Assembly (NCBI GenBank): GCA_022511485.1
Contig: JAFLUJ010000028.1
Location: 1 to 8,721, forward strand
DNA length: 8,721 bases
From: Oscillospiraceae bacterium
GTDB taxonomy: Bacteria > Bacillota > Clostridia > Oscillospirales > Ruminococcaceae
Direction: 5' to 3'
Positions 1 to 6,747 of this stretch are shown piece by piece. The notes below the pieces were generated by a model that saw only the letters and a program-made list of their open reading frames with translations, was not told the origin of the DNA and did not search any database. A program made the translations under genes and the position numbers. Each line of letters starts with the position of its first letter. The stretch's first letter is position 1.

Positions 1-536
1 TAGAGACCGAACGTCTTATCCTCCGGCCGTTCAGAAGCTCCGATGCGGAGTATATGTTCAGAAACTGGGCAAGCGACCGGGAGGTAACAAAATTTCTTAC
101 ATGGAACGCCCACAGAAGCTTGTCCGACAGCGAAAACGTCATAAATATGTGGACAGCAGAGTACAATGATAATTCCAGATACAACTGGGCAATAGTGCTT
201 AAAGAGCTTGGAGAGCCAATCGGAGGGATAGACGTTGTCCGCATATATGAAAACACCGGAGCGGCGGAGATCGGCTATGATATAGGCAGGGAATGGTGGA
301 ACAAGGGAATAATGACCGAAGCTTTCAGAGCAGTCATCCCATACCTTTTTGACATCGGATTCAACCAGATAAGAGCCTGCCACGCAGTAAAAAATCCCGC
401 CTCGGGACGGGTCATGGAAAAAAGCGGACTTACATACGAAGGAACTCTCCGCAGATTTTTTCGTGCCAATTCCGGAGAGCTCCTTGATATAAGCTACTAT
501 TCAATTTTAAGAGAGGAGTACATCCCCGGAGCATAA
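1..536 (+). CDS. GNAT-family N-acetyltransferase (RimJ/RimL type), 5' end cut by the window edge
   Basis: Predicted acetyl-CoA-dependent N-acetyltransferase of the RimJ/RimL branch of GNAT; the substrate could be a protein N-terminus or a small amine and is not readable. The frame is open from base 3 and encodes TERLILRPFRSSDAEYM before the first internal ATG at 54. That is the classic opening of this family (TxRLxLRxF...D), so the ATG at 54 is not the true start and only a few residues are missing. About 177 residues are visible. From the ATG at 54, the AEIGYDIGREWWNKGIMTEA stretch forms the acetyl-CoA-binding motif region, followed by NPASGRVMEKSGLTYEGTLR, the typical C-terminal N-x-x-S-x-x-x-x-x-k-x-G-F/L-x-x-E-G pattern. 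The stop is TAA at 534-536. It converges with the regulator remnant 38 bases away, with no clear hairpin between them. Family assignment is firm; substrate is unknown. Confidence 0.9.
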   Translation, partial: ETERLILRPFRSSDAEYMFRNWASDREVTKFLTWNAHRSLSDSENVINMWTAEYNDNSRYNWAIVLKELGEPIGGIDVVRIYENTGAAEIGYDIGREWWNKGIMTEAFRAVIPYLFDIGFNQIRACHAVKNPASGRVMEKSGLTYEGTLRRFFRANSGELLDISYYSILREEYIPGA

Positions 537-574
537 TAATTACGTCCATTCTGATTTATTACAGACAGTATATA

Positions 575-1150
575 TCATGCTTTTACCTCAGTATAATAAT
601 ACACCGCAAGTTGAGTTCTGTCCCGGAGATCAAGCTTGTCAAGCAGAGCGCTTATGTAGTTCCTTACAGTGCCCTCTCCTAAAAACAGCTTGCCGGCTAT
701 TTCTTTATTGCTGAGACCTGCGGCAATAAGCTCCATTATTTCTTTTTCCTTGTCATTTATGCCATGTGCAGCATAATCATAAGCTTCTCTTGCTTTCATA
801 AGCTCGGGAAGCTTATTCATTATTTTGTCTCCGAAAACGCCTTGTCCTTTTATTACAGCTTCAAGAGCAGGAGCGATACATTCAAAATCCTGTTTCAGAA
901 TATATCCATTTGCCCCCATATTAAGAGCCTTTATGATGTACTCGTCATCAGAAAATGTGGTAAGATAAAGTATTTTTGCTTCCGGATCTTCTTTAAGAAT
1001 TATCTCCCCCGCTTCAATACCGCTCATGCCCTCCATGCGAATATCCATAAGCATAACGTCCGGCTTGTGCAGACGGTAAAGCTTAACGGCGTCCTCACCG
1101 CTGCTGCCCATTGCCTCAACAGTGATCTTTCCTGTTTCCGCTGACATCAT
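575..1150 (-). pseudogene. NarL/LuxR-type response regulator lacking the N-terminal part of its receiver domain
   Basis: Remnant of a DNA-binding response regulator. Intact family members begin with a first beta strand and an acidic Asp-Asp pair, about 25 residues ahead of the recognisable part. Here the recognisable homology starts only at MSAETGKITVEAMGSSGEDA and everything before it is missing. The rest is well preserved: the phospho-acceptor Asp in KPDVMLMDIRM, the Thr in LYLTTF, the Lys in GYILK, and a complete LuxR-type helix-turn-helix (INDKEKEIMELIAAGLSNKE, then GTVRNYISALLDKLDL). The frame stays open upstream to a TTG at 1201, but the 17 extra residues are kinase sequence read out of frame, so that start is not credible. 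ATGs at 1150 and 1147 have no convincing ribosome-binding site. A protein made from them would keep the HTH but lack the acidic pocket that binds magnesium. A constitutive HTH fragment cannot be excluded. Confidence 0.82.
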
Positions 1151-1578
1151 AATCGAAGCTGACCTCAAATCTGCTGTCCACCGTCCGGATACTTTCCTCA
1201 ATAATTTTTTTCAGGTCTACTGAATCATCATGGAGATTATGAACGCTCTCGACTGCAAAAGGAGCGGGTGAGCATATGTCCCACATTATCATGTATTTCT
1301 CTTGCGATCCTGTTTCGCTCTCTGAGAGTGGCAAGATGGATCTCGTTATCCTGTGCTTCCGCAAGACGGAGATTCTGTTCAGCAAGCTGCATATTTTTTT
1401 CCGTTATCTGATCTCTCAAAGCGGTAAGATTTCCGACGGTGTCCTCCAGCTTTGAAACTCTCATATAAATTATTACTGCCACGATCATTCCCATCGCCAA
1501 AATAATAATTTGAGAGTAGGACAGTTCCTTTATAAAACTTTGATCGTATATATGGATAATTTTTTTAAAACAAATTTT
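1140..1578 (-). pseudogene. Sensor histidine kinase remnant (HisKA_3 type), truncated, internally deleted and frameshifted
   Basis: Partner kinase of the adjacent response regulator, in pieces. Reading leftward from about 1560 there is a membrane segment (ELSYSQIIILAMGMIVAVII), a coiled-coil linker (TALRDQITEKNMQLAEQNLR) and a perfect HisKA_3 H-box, RERNRIAREIHDNVGHMLTR, whose His is the phosphorylation site. Right after HMLTRS the frame breaks. Homology resumes in another frame near 1260 with AVESVHNLHDDSVDLKKIIE and runs to about RFEVSFDYDVSG. In intact relatives roughly 35-45 residues separate these two parts, so a short segment is deleted. The HATPase_c domain should follow but is wholly absent: the sequence passes directly into the response regulator at about 1140-1150. 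The 5' end is also missing, because an in-frame stop at 1579-1581 lies in the AT-rich insert. Non-functional as a kinase. Confidence 0.85.
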
Positions 1579-1611
1579 TTATTCACAAACAAAATTTTTT
1601 TGTGAATAAAA
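1577..1611. repeat. AT-rich inverted repeat with perfect 13-bp arms
   Basis: The arms TTTTATTCACAAA (1577-1589) and TTTGTGAATAAAA (1599-1611) are perfect inverted copies around a 9-base spacer. They lie at the edge of the AT-rich insert, directly upstream of the predicted promoter for the AbiH-like gene. The element could be a regulatory palindrome, a weak bidirectional terminator insulating the insert, or an end of a mobile element; nothing in the sequence decides between these. Confidence 0.6.
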
Positions 1612-1805
1612 TTTAACTTGATTTTCCTGATAATATGTGATAAAATTTCTTTAGATACTATAAAAGAATATGCTGCCTACATAGAAAAGCTCATAAACTT
1701 GACTACCTTGTTGTAATTGCTTCTTATAGGCATGGTAGGAAGATTACAGAAAGGGAACATATGGCGGAATTAATGAAAAAGTATCAGGAATTGATAAAAA
1801 AATAA
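1606..1805 (+). other. Possible degraded gene fragment or leader ORF upstream of the AbiH-like gene
   Basis: Two overlapping open stretches in different frames look protein-like. One runs 1606-1716 and contains CDKISLDTIKEYAAYIEKL. The other runs 1644-1805 and contains KLDYLVVIASYRHGRKITER, ending MAELMKKYQELIKK. Joined by a single frameshift near 1685-1715 they would make one C-terminal fragment of about 60 residues. The only ATGs in the second frame are at 1761 and 1773. The one at 1761 follows AAGGGAAC, so a 14-residue leader peptide is also possible. The second stretch ends 5 bases before the AGGAGG of the AbiH-like gene, which would suit an upstream gene of the same operon that has decayed. 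I do not recognise the family. Confidence 0.35.
1618..1646 (+). promoter_or_regulatory. Predicted sigma-A promoter for the AbiH-like gene
   Basis: TTGATT (1618-1623) and TAAAAT (1641-1646) are separated by exactly 17 bases, a good sigma-A match. It lies inside the AT-rich insert and would give a leader of about 175 bases before the AbiH-like start. In sequence this AT-rich, chance matches are more frequent, so the confidence is moderate. Confidence 0.5.
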
Positions 1806-1827
1806 TTTTCAGGAGGAATATAAATTT

Positions 1828-2904
1828 ATGAATATAACATTTCTTATTGGTAACGGATTTGATGTTAATTTAGGACTTAAAACAAAATATACTGATTTTT
1901 ATAATACATATATTAAATCAAATGAAAAACGTGATGATGATGACCCTGTAAAAAAGTTTTGTTATTTAATTGAAAATAATTATGAAACATGGTCAGATTT
2001 CGAAATGGCTTTTGCCTCTAATGCTTTTGGAACAAAGGAAGATGTACGTGATATTTTGTATGATTTTTCATCAAAATTTGTTAAACATTTAAAAGCTCAA
2101 GAAGAGCTTTGTAATTATTCTAATGAGGATATGCTTGATGAGTTTAGATGGTTTTTAACAAATGGATATACGTATTTAGAGGGAAGGGATAAACAAATAT
2201 TAGAAAAAAGATATAGTGATCGGAAAGAAAATACAGTAATAAATTTTGTGAATTTTAATTATACAAATACTTTAGATCAAATAATTCAAAAATATATTTC
2301 AGATACTGGTTCAAATAATTTAGTACAATATAAATATTCTGGTCCTACTTTTTATGAAATCTTAGGTTCAGTCTTGCACATACATGGATCATTAGGTGGA
2401 CAAATTATTCTTGGAATAGATTCATCAGAACAATTAGCTGATGAAAATTTAAAGAATAATGATTTAATTGATAGATACTGTGTAAAATATAACATAAATG
2501 TCGATATTGGAAATCAACAGATAGAAAACGATTTTATAAATCTAATAAATAATAGTGATATAATATATGCATATGGTATTTCGTTTGGAGCTTCTGACGA
2601 AAGCAGATGGAGGTTCATCTACAGGTGGTTAAAAACATCACCAAATCATAAATTAATTGTTTATAAACATAGTACAGATATAAAAAAATATGATAGGTCA
2701 TATTTAAGGAAATTGCTAGATTGCATTGAAGGATACAAAAATGAATATTTGAGTTTGCTAGGTTTTAATGAAACAGAATATGAAAAGTATTACAACCAAA
2801 TTTTCGTAATAGATAGTGCTGATGTTTTAGACTTTAAATTGATACAAGATGATTCGGTAACGGATGAAGATAATGAGGAAGAAGTGCTTGCAGCATCAAC
2901 TTGA
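1828..2904 (+). CDS. AbiH-like abortive-infection protein
   Basis: Predicted phage-defence protein of the AbiH family (first described from Lactococcus abortive-infection systems). The 358-residue length fits the family, usually about 350. Recognisable features in order: the N-terminal NITFLIGNGFDVNLGLKTKY (the glycine-rich GNGFD turn, residues 8-12, is the family hallmark); ETWSDFE at 53-59; FNFNYTNTLD-like core at 142-150; HIHGS at 184-188 followed by LGID at 195-198; and the conserved YGISFGASDESRW segment at 249-261. No signal peptide or membrane helix is seen, so it should be cytoplasmic. The biochemical activity is not known to me and I do not infer one. The ribosome-binding site AGGAGG (1811-1816) lies 11 bases before the ATG. 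The gene is strikingly AT-rich compared with its neighbours, which points to horizontal acquisition. It stands alone, without an evident partner, and is intact. Confidence 0.88.
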   Translation: MNITFLIGNGFDVNLGLKTKYTDFYNTYIKSNEKRDDDDPVKKFCYLIENNYETWSDFEMAFASNAFGTKEDVRDILYDFSSKFVKHLKAQEELCNYSNEDMLDEFRWFLTNGYTYLEGRDKQILEKRYSDRKENTVINFVNFNYTNTLDQIIQKYISDTGSNNLVQYKYSGPTFYEILGSVLHIHGSLGGQIILGIDSSEQLADENLKNNDLIDRYCVKYNINVDIGNQQIENDFINLINNSDIIYAYGISFGASDESRWRFIYRWLKTSPNHKLIVYKHSTDIKKYDRSYLRKLLDCIEGYKNEYLSLLGFNETEYEKYYNQIFVIDSADVLDFKLIQDDSVTDEDNEEEVLAAST

Positions 2905-2966
2905 AAATAAATATTAAATTATAATTTCTCATATATTGTTGTAAGTATCTGCCAAAAGAGTATAAA

Positions 2967-3003
2967 AACACCGGCTCTCTAAAATTCTTCGAGAGCCGGT
3001 GTT
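2967..3003 (-). terminator. Rho-independent terminator of the flotillin operon
   Basis: Perfect 13-bp GC-rich stem (arms 2967-2979 and 2991-3003) with an 11-base loop, starting 2 bases after the flotillin stop codon. Read on the minus strand the stem is followed by a T-run (TTTTTATAC), as expected of an intrinsic terminator. Read on the plus strand the tail is weaker, but it may also help stop AbiH transcription. Confidence 0.92.
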
Positions 3004-3005
3004 GC

Positions 3006-4643
3006 TTATTCTTCTGAATCTGAGGGAGCAGACCAGGTTCCCTCTGCAACAGGAACGGAAGCTTCCGTATCCTGCTGCTCCGGTTCGAGCTCCTTGCCAA
3101 GGAGAGCGGGAAGCTCCATACCCGCCTGTCTGAACACCTCGTTAAGGGGAGGAACGGACTTCATCATACCTGCAATAAAGTCTGCGGTAGCAGTGCTTCC
3201 GTCGCCGTTTTTGCCGCCGTCCCAGACAGTGACCTTGTCGATCTTGATATTCTTGATAGCGTCAACCTGAATACGCATAAGCTCTTCAAGCTTGTCAGCA
3301 ATGACCATCTTGACTGCGGAATCCGCATCTCCGGCAGCTTCAACAAGAGCCTTCATACCTTCAGCCTGCTTCTGAAGAATCTCCTGCGCACCGCGAGCCT
3401 CGGCAGCCATTCTTGCATAGATAGCGTCCGCTTCGCCTCGTGCCTTGCGGCGGAGAACCTCTGCTTCCGCCTCGGCAGCGATCTCTGCTTTTTCCTTTTC
3501 GATCTGAGCCTTTACAATGATGTCAGCCTTCTGAGTAGCCATTTCGAGCTCAGCACGCTTGCTTTCTGCTTCCTGTTGTGCGGAGTAGGCTTCCTCTTTT
3601 GCCTTTGCAGCCTGAACTGCCTCGGCAGTGATAGCTGTTTTGAGAGCCTCCGCTTCTTTTTCACGGCGCTTGGCTTCTGACTGGGCAACTGCGATCTTAG
3701 CATCGTTTTCACCCTCGATGGCAGCAGCGTTTGCAGCAGCGACTTGGATACGCTGATCCTTCATTGCGTTTGCCTGACCGATCTCACCGTCACGGCTTGT
3801 TTCCGCAACTGCGATCTTAGCATCGTTAGTAGCCTTTGCGTCTGCCTCGGCTTCCTTCTGACGGCGTACAGCTTCGGACTGGGCAACTGCGATCTTGGCA
3901 TTGTTTTCACCGTCGATAGCAGCAGCGTTTGCAGCGGCAACCTGAATACGCTGATCCTTGCGGGCGTTGGCTTCACCGATAGCACCGTCTCTGTCCTTTT
4001 CAGCAACGCTCTTTTTAGCGTCGTTAATAGCCTTTGCAGCAGCTTCCTTACCGAGAGCGTCTATGTATCCGGATTCGTCGTTAATATCGGTAACGTTTAC
4101 GTTGATAAGTCTCAGACCGATCTTCTTAAGCTCGATCTCAACGTTATTGGAGACAGCAACAAGGAATTTGTCACGGTCAGTGTTGATCTCCTCGATCTCC
4201 ATTGTAGCGATTACAAGACGGAGCTGACCGAAAATAATGTCCTTTGCAAGCTCTTGTATCTCCATCATTTTCAGACCAAGGAGACGCTCTGCCGCATTCT
4301 GCATGATACCCGGTTCTGTGGAAATTCCCACAGTAAAACGGGACGGAACATCAACACGGATATTCTGCTTTGAGAGCGCATTTTTAAGGTCAACATTGAT
4401 GGAAATAGGAGTAAGGTCAAGGTACTGGAAGGACTGGATAATGGGGACGATAAAAGCCGCTCCGCCGTGGATACACTTTGCGCTTTTCGCCTGACCGTTT
4501 TTGTCAGTGCCTACCTTACCGTAGATTACCATAATTTTGTCCGAGGGACACTTTCTGTACCGTGACAGTATGGCTGCCACTGCTGCAAAAAGCACCACTA
4601 CGATCACACATATGGCGATCAGGGTATTAACATTGTCAAACAT
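3006..4643 (-). CDS. floT: Flotillin-family SPFH membrane-scaffold protein (FloT/YuaG-like)
   Basis: Bacterial flotillin: oligomeric SPFH-domain protein that anchors to the inner membrane and organises membrane microdomains, typically working with an NfeD protein, and one is encoded in this operon. At 545 residues it is a little longer than Bacillus FloT (about 509). Residues 7-27 form an N-terminal hydrophobic anchor, and about 30-200 the SPFH domain (PSRFTVGISTEPGIMQNAAE; ALGKEAAAKAINDAKK). Residues 200-440 are an Ala/Glu/Lys-rich coiled coil. The end, residues 489-513, carries the diagnostic FIAGMMKSVPPLNEVFRQAG. A tail of about 30 acidic residues follows. Inside the coiled coil residues 207-272 and 273-338 are two copies of a 66-residue unit, which probably accounts for the extra length. 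ATG at 4643 follows AGGAGG; the 80-base gap upstream suggests its own translation signal within the operon. Confidence 0.93.
   Translation of the reverse strand: MFDNVNTLIAICVIVVVLFAAVAAILSRYRKCPSDKIMVIYGKVGTDKNGQAKSAKCIHGGAAFIVPIIQSFQYLDLTPISINVDLKNALSKQNIRVDVPSRFTVGISTEPGIMQNAAERLLGLKMMEIQELAKDIIFGQLRLVIATMEIEEINTDRDKFLVAVSNNVEIELKKIGLRLINVNVTDINDESGYIDALGKEAAAKAINDAKKSVAEKDRDGAIGEANARKDQRIQVAAANAAAIDGENNAKIAVAQSEAVRRQKEAEADAKATNDAKIAVAETSRDGEIGQANAMKDQRIQVAAANAAAIEGENDAKIAVAQSEAKRREKEAEALKTAITAEAVQAAKAKEEAYSAQQEAESKRAELEMATQKADIIVKAQIEKEKAEIAAEAEAEVLRRKARGEADAIYARMAAEARGAQEILQKQAEGMKALVEAAGDADSAVKMVIADKLEELMRIQVDAIKNIKIDKVTVWDGGKNGDGSTATADFIAGMMKSVPPLNEVFRQAGMELPALLGKELEPEQQDTEASVPVAEGTWSAPSDSEE
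3630..4025 (-). repeat. Tandem duplication of a 198-bp (66-codon) unit inside the flotillin coiled coil
   Basis: Unit 1 (4025-3828) and unit 2 (3827-3630) encode parallel sequences: NDAKKSVAEKDRDGAIGEAN against NDAKIAVAETSRDGEIGQAN, then KDQRIQVAAANAAAI in both, then AKIAVAQSEA in both. The same offset of 198 shows at DNA level, for example CTGGGCAACTGCGATCTT at 3681 and again at 3879 on the plus strand. A sub-pattern N(D/N)AK recurs at residues 207, 247, 273 and 313. Confidence 0.88.
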
Positions 4644-4723
4644 AGAAAAACCTCCTGATTTTAATTTATTTAAAATTTTATTTTGTCCTGACTATGTACC
4701 CGATAAACTTACCGCAGTACGTA

Positions 4724-5083
4724 TCAACTATACTTTTTAAGGATCTTCTTATATATTATATATAACACAAATATGCCTGCTGTACAAGCAAAAACTATAC
4801 CGATAAGGGTTACTAAAGGTATGATCAAGGATATAAGACCCAATATCATAAATGTAAGCGCGGTGTCTTCATACAGCTTTCCCATTTCCTGATTATATCC
4901 CTTGAGATCCTTTACTATGGGTTTGAGATTATTTTCTCCGTTTGCCCAGAAGGCTACCGGTTCATCTTCCTTTTGCTTTCCATAATATCCTATAATAAAA
5001 AAGGGAAATGCCGATAAAAAACAACAAAACAGCAGACCTAATTTTACGACCCAATTATCTAAGCCAATAAGCACAAATTCCAT
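4724..5083 (-). CDS. Small membrane protein of unknown function (DUF3784-like), 119 residues
   Basis: Integral membrane protein with one N-terminal helix (LGLLFCCFLSAFPFFIIGYY) and one or two C-terminal helices (ALTFMILGLISLIIPLVTLI onward), joined by a soluble loop with PVAFWANGENNLKPIVKDLK and GYNQEMGKLYEDT. The FWxNGE...V.D...YN...GKLY pattern resembles the small DUF3784-type membrane proteins common in Clostridia; this is a family resemblance only and no function is known. Start choice: the frame extends to a GTG at 5089, but AAGGAGG (5092-5098) is only 2 bases from that GTG and 8 bases from the ATG at 5083, so the ATG is preferred. It lies between the 201-residue protein and flotillin in the same operon, which suggests a microdomain-associated role by inference. 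Confidence 0.8.
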   Translation of the reverse strand: MEFVLIGLDNWVVKLGLLFCCFLSAFPFFIIGYYGKQKEDEPVAFWANGENNLKPIVKDLKGYNQEMGKLYEDTALTFMILGLISLIIPLVTLIGIVFACTAGIFVLYIIYKKILKKYS

Positions 5084-5103
5084 AAGCACAACCTCCTTTT
5101 AGT

Positions 5104-5709
5104 TTAATTTAATGTCGAATATATCGGATATTCCTCCTGAGAAGCCGGGTCATATTTCGCACGGAAAATCTCCCGTGAAAAATAATATGAGTATTCATTA
5201 TTATTTTCCTTATCTGATACAATGATGTCTACAAATTTGCATGGAATATCAGAATGTACCATGATCTCATAATTGTCCCTTGAATAGATAATTCCTGCTT
5301 CGCGCAATATGGGAGGATCAAAATGCTCGTCAAATTTTAATATATATGTATATCCTTCGTCATATATAAAAAAGCCTGTTCTGTCAACGTAACCGTCGCT
5401 TTTTGGTGTGTCCTCATAGAATTGATTAAACGCCAGCAGCCGTCCGTCCTCTGAAAAAACATATGCAAAATTTGCCTCATCCAATGTTTTGCAGAAATGT
5501 CCCGGACTTTTTTTCGCCTGCTTTCTATACAATTTGCTCTGACCGAAATAATATTTTCCGAACGGATATATAAGCCCGCCGGACGAATATTTCACACTGG
5601 CGACATTATTAAAAACTGCGCTTTTCAATTCGGAATAAGAATTTCTGTAATTCCGGTATAACAGGTCCATTCGCCCCATTATCTCAGCGATCTCATTGAT
5701 TTTTAACAT
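5104..5709 (-). CDS. Uncharacterised soluble protein encoded in the flotillin operon, 201 residues
   Basis: I do not recognise this family. No signal peptide or membrane helix is visible. The protein is rich in Tyr, Phe and Asp, and reads as a beta-rich fold (FAYVFSEDGRLLAFNQFYED, then GYVDRTGFFIYDEGYTYILK), similar in texture to small intracellular proteins that accompany contact-dependent toxins, but nothing specific supports such a role. The N-terminus LKINEIAEIMGRMDLLYRNY looks like an amphipathic helix. Start choice: the frame is open to an ATG at 5760 that would overlap NfeD by 35 bases and has no ribosome-binding site. The ATG at 5709 has GAGAGG at 5714-5719 and begins 16 bases after the NfeD stop, so it is preferred. 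Its position between NfeD and flotillin is unusual, because these two are often direct neighbours. Confidence 0.75.
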   Translation of the reverse strand: MLKINEIAEIMGRMDLLYRNYRNSYSELKSAVFNNVASVKYSSGGLIYPFGKYYFGQSKLYRKQAKKSPGHFCKTLDEANFAYVFSEDGRLLAFNQFYEDTPKSDGYVDRTGFFIYDEGYTYILKFDEHFDPPILREAGIIYSRDNYEIMVHSDIPCKFVDIIVSDKENNNEYSYYFSREIFRAKYDPASQEEYPIYSTLN

Positions 5710-5725
5710 GATACCTCTCACCGGC

Positions 5726-6421
5726 TCAACTTTGTTTTTCAACAACCAATGTTTCCCCATTAAGGTCTGTGACCCGAACCTGCGTCCCTGTTTTAAGAGT
5801 TTCCTTCAAACAGGATGTGGCACTGCACTCCATGAACCGTCCCTGCAATGTAAGAGTGACCTTGCCTTCTCCCTCGCCCTCCGGAGGTATTGGTATGTAA
5901 ACCGTTGCCGTCTCTCCTATTGCGTTGCGGAAATCAATAGTGCCGTTTTCGGTAAGCTTTTTACTGAGCTGTACAAGCTTTGCAATGCCATACATGGCAA
6001 AAAATCCTGCTACGATTCCAACCGGGATGGCTCCTACAGCGGGCATTCCGCCGCTTAATGCAGCGATGGACACCCATCCGGACACTGCGAAAAATGCCAC
6101 TATTCCCTGCACAGTAAAAAGCTGCAGCGAGGAGTAGTCTGCATGAACGTGAACGGGAGAATCAGCATCCCCCTGAGGACAAACATCCCCGTCAGCGGAC
6201 ACGTCAAGATCTATGTCCACGTCTACATCAAGTTCAACATCAATGTCAAGACCTGCGTCACCCATGTCAATGCCGCCGGTGTCGCTGATGTTTATATCTC
6301 CGTCATTTCCGAAGCCGACTATTGAGAATATAGTCTGTAAAAGCAGCACCAGCGTTGAGGGAACTGCGATACAGTACAGGACCTTCATCAAAGAGGTCAG
6401 GGAATCCCACCATTCAGCCAT
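5726..6421 (-). CDS. NfeD-family membrane protein with C-terminal OB fold and Asp-rich loop
   Basis: NfeD-like partner of flotillin (compare YuaF in Bacillus and YqiJ in E. coli, which accompany YuaG and YqiK). Of 231 residues, 13-35 form the first membrane helix, 36-98 an exposed loop, about 100-122 and 126-150 two further helices, and about 160-231 a soluble beta-barrel domain (GETATVYIPIPPEGEGEGKV, then TGTQVRVTDLNGETLVVE), the OB fold typical of NfeD. It lacks the serine-protease domain of long NfeD proteins. The loop is extraordinary: about 45 residues of alternating Asp and hydrophobic residues (LDIDVELDVDVDIDLDVSAD). The ATG begins one base after the TAA of the upstream gene, whose last codons supply the ribosome-binding site (AAAGGAG), so translation is probably coupled. 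Confidence 0.88.
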   Translation of the reverse strand: MAEWWDSLTSLMKVLYCIAVPSTLVLLLQTIFSIVGFGNDGDINISDTGGIDMGDAGLDIDVELDVDVDIDLDVSADGDVCPQGDADSPVHVHADYSSLQLFTVQGIVAFFAVSGWVSIAALSGGMPAVGAIPVGIVAGFFAMYGIAKLVQLSKKLTENGTIDFRNAIGETATVYIPIPPEGEGEGKVTLTLQGRFMECSATSCLKETLKTGTQVRVTDLNGETLVVEKQS

Positions 6422-6422
6422 T

Positions 6423-6713
6423 TTACATCACTCCTTTGACACCAAGCTCATTTAGTGTTTTTAAAAATGCATTAGGGGAGAAAACGATAAATTTATGATC
6501 CTCATTATTTTTCATTTTAATTGTGAAGGTCGGCAGAAAAAGCATACGTCCCCGGGACACTTCTGTAATATCCGTCAGCGGCATTTCAAGATTTCTGAAT
6601 CTCGGAGAGACCGTCAGCTTGTTGGTACGATAGGTCAGCTTGTCGCTGTCGGCGAACAGTCCTCCGCCTAAAATACCTTCACGGCAAAGACTTACGATAA
6701 ATACTTTTTTCAT
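6423..6713 (-). CDS. Small PH/GRAM-like domain protein, 96 residues
   Basis: Predicted small beta-rich protein that covers little more than a single PH/GRAM-like domain. The sequence has the run of short strands expected of such a fold (LTYRTNKLTVSPRFRNLEMP, then LTDITEVSRGRMLFLPTFTI) ending in a C-terminal helix (SPNAFLKTLNELGV). The motif 'Pl-x-dI-x-ev' followed by a basic stretch is typical of bacterial PH-like domains, which often sit at membranes, but I cannot name a subfamily. ATG at 6713 follows AAAGGGGA at good spacing and lies about 46 bases from the predicted transcription start. It overlaps nothing upstream and ends one base before NfeD, so the two are likely made together. It is the first gene behind promoter P1 and its operator. 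Confidence 0.78.
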   Translation of the reverse strand: MKKVFIVSLCREGILGGGLFADSDKLTYRTNKLTVSPRFRNLEMPLTDITEVSRGRMLFLPTFTIKMKNNEDHKFIVFSPNAFLKTLNELGVKGVM

Positions 6714-6747
6714 ATAATCGTCCCCTTTCTATGTCTGTAAATAATGC

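Noticed and set aside
537..574. Terminator between the acetyltransferase and the regulator remnant
   Set aside because: No stem of useful length or T-run could be found in this 38-base gap.
575..1201. Full-length 208-residue response regulator starting at 1201
   Set aside because: The start would be a TTG without a ribosome-binding site, and the first 17 residues are kinase DNA read in another frame; the receiver domain lacks its N-terminal strand and acidic pair.
3744..4373. Long open frame on the plus strand opposite flotillin
   Set aside because: Shadow of the repetitive Ala/Glu-rich flotillin gene; Cys/Leu/Ser-rich product without domains or ribosome-binding site.
5710..5760. Upstream start (5760) of the 201-residue protein
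   Set aside because: No ribosome-binding site and a 35-base overlap with NfeD; the ATG at 5709 has GAGAGG in front of it.
5696..6058. Plus-strand open frame opposite NfeD
   Set aside because: Antisense shadow of a well-supported gene, with no start signal or recognisable motif.
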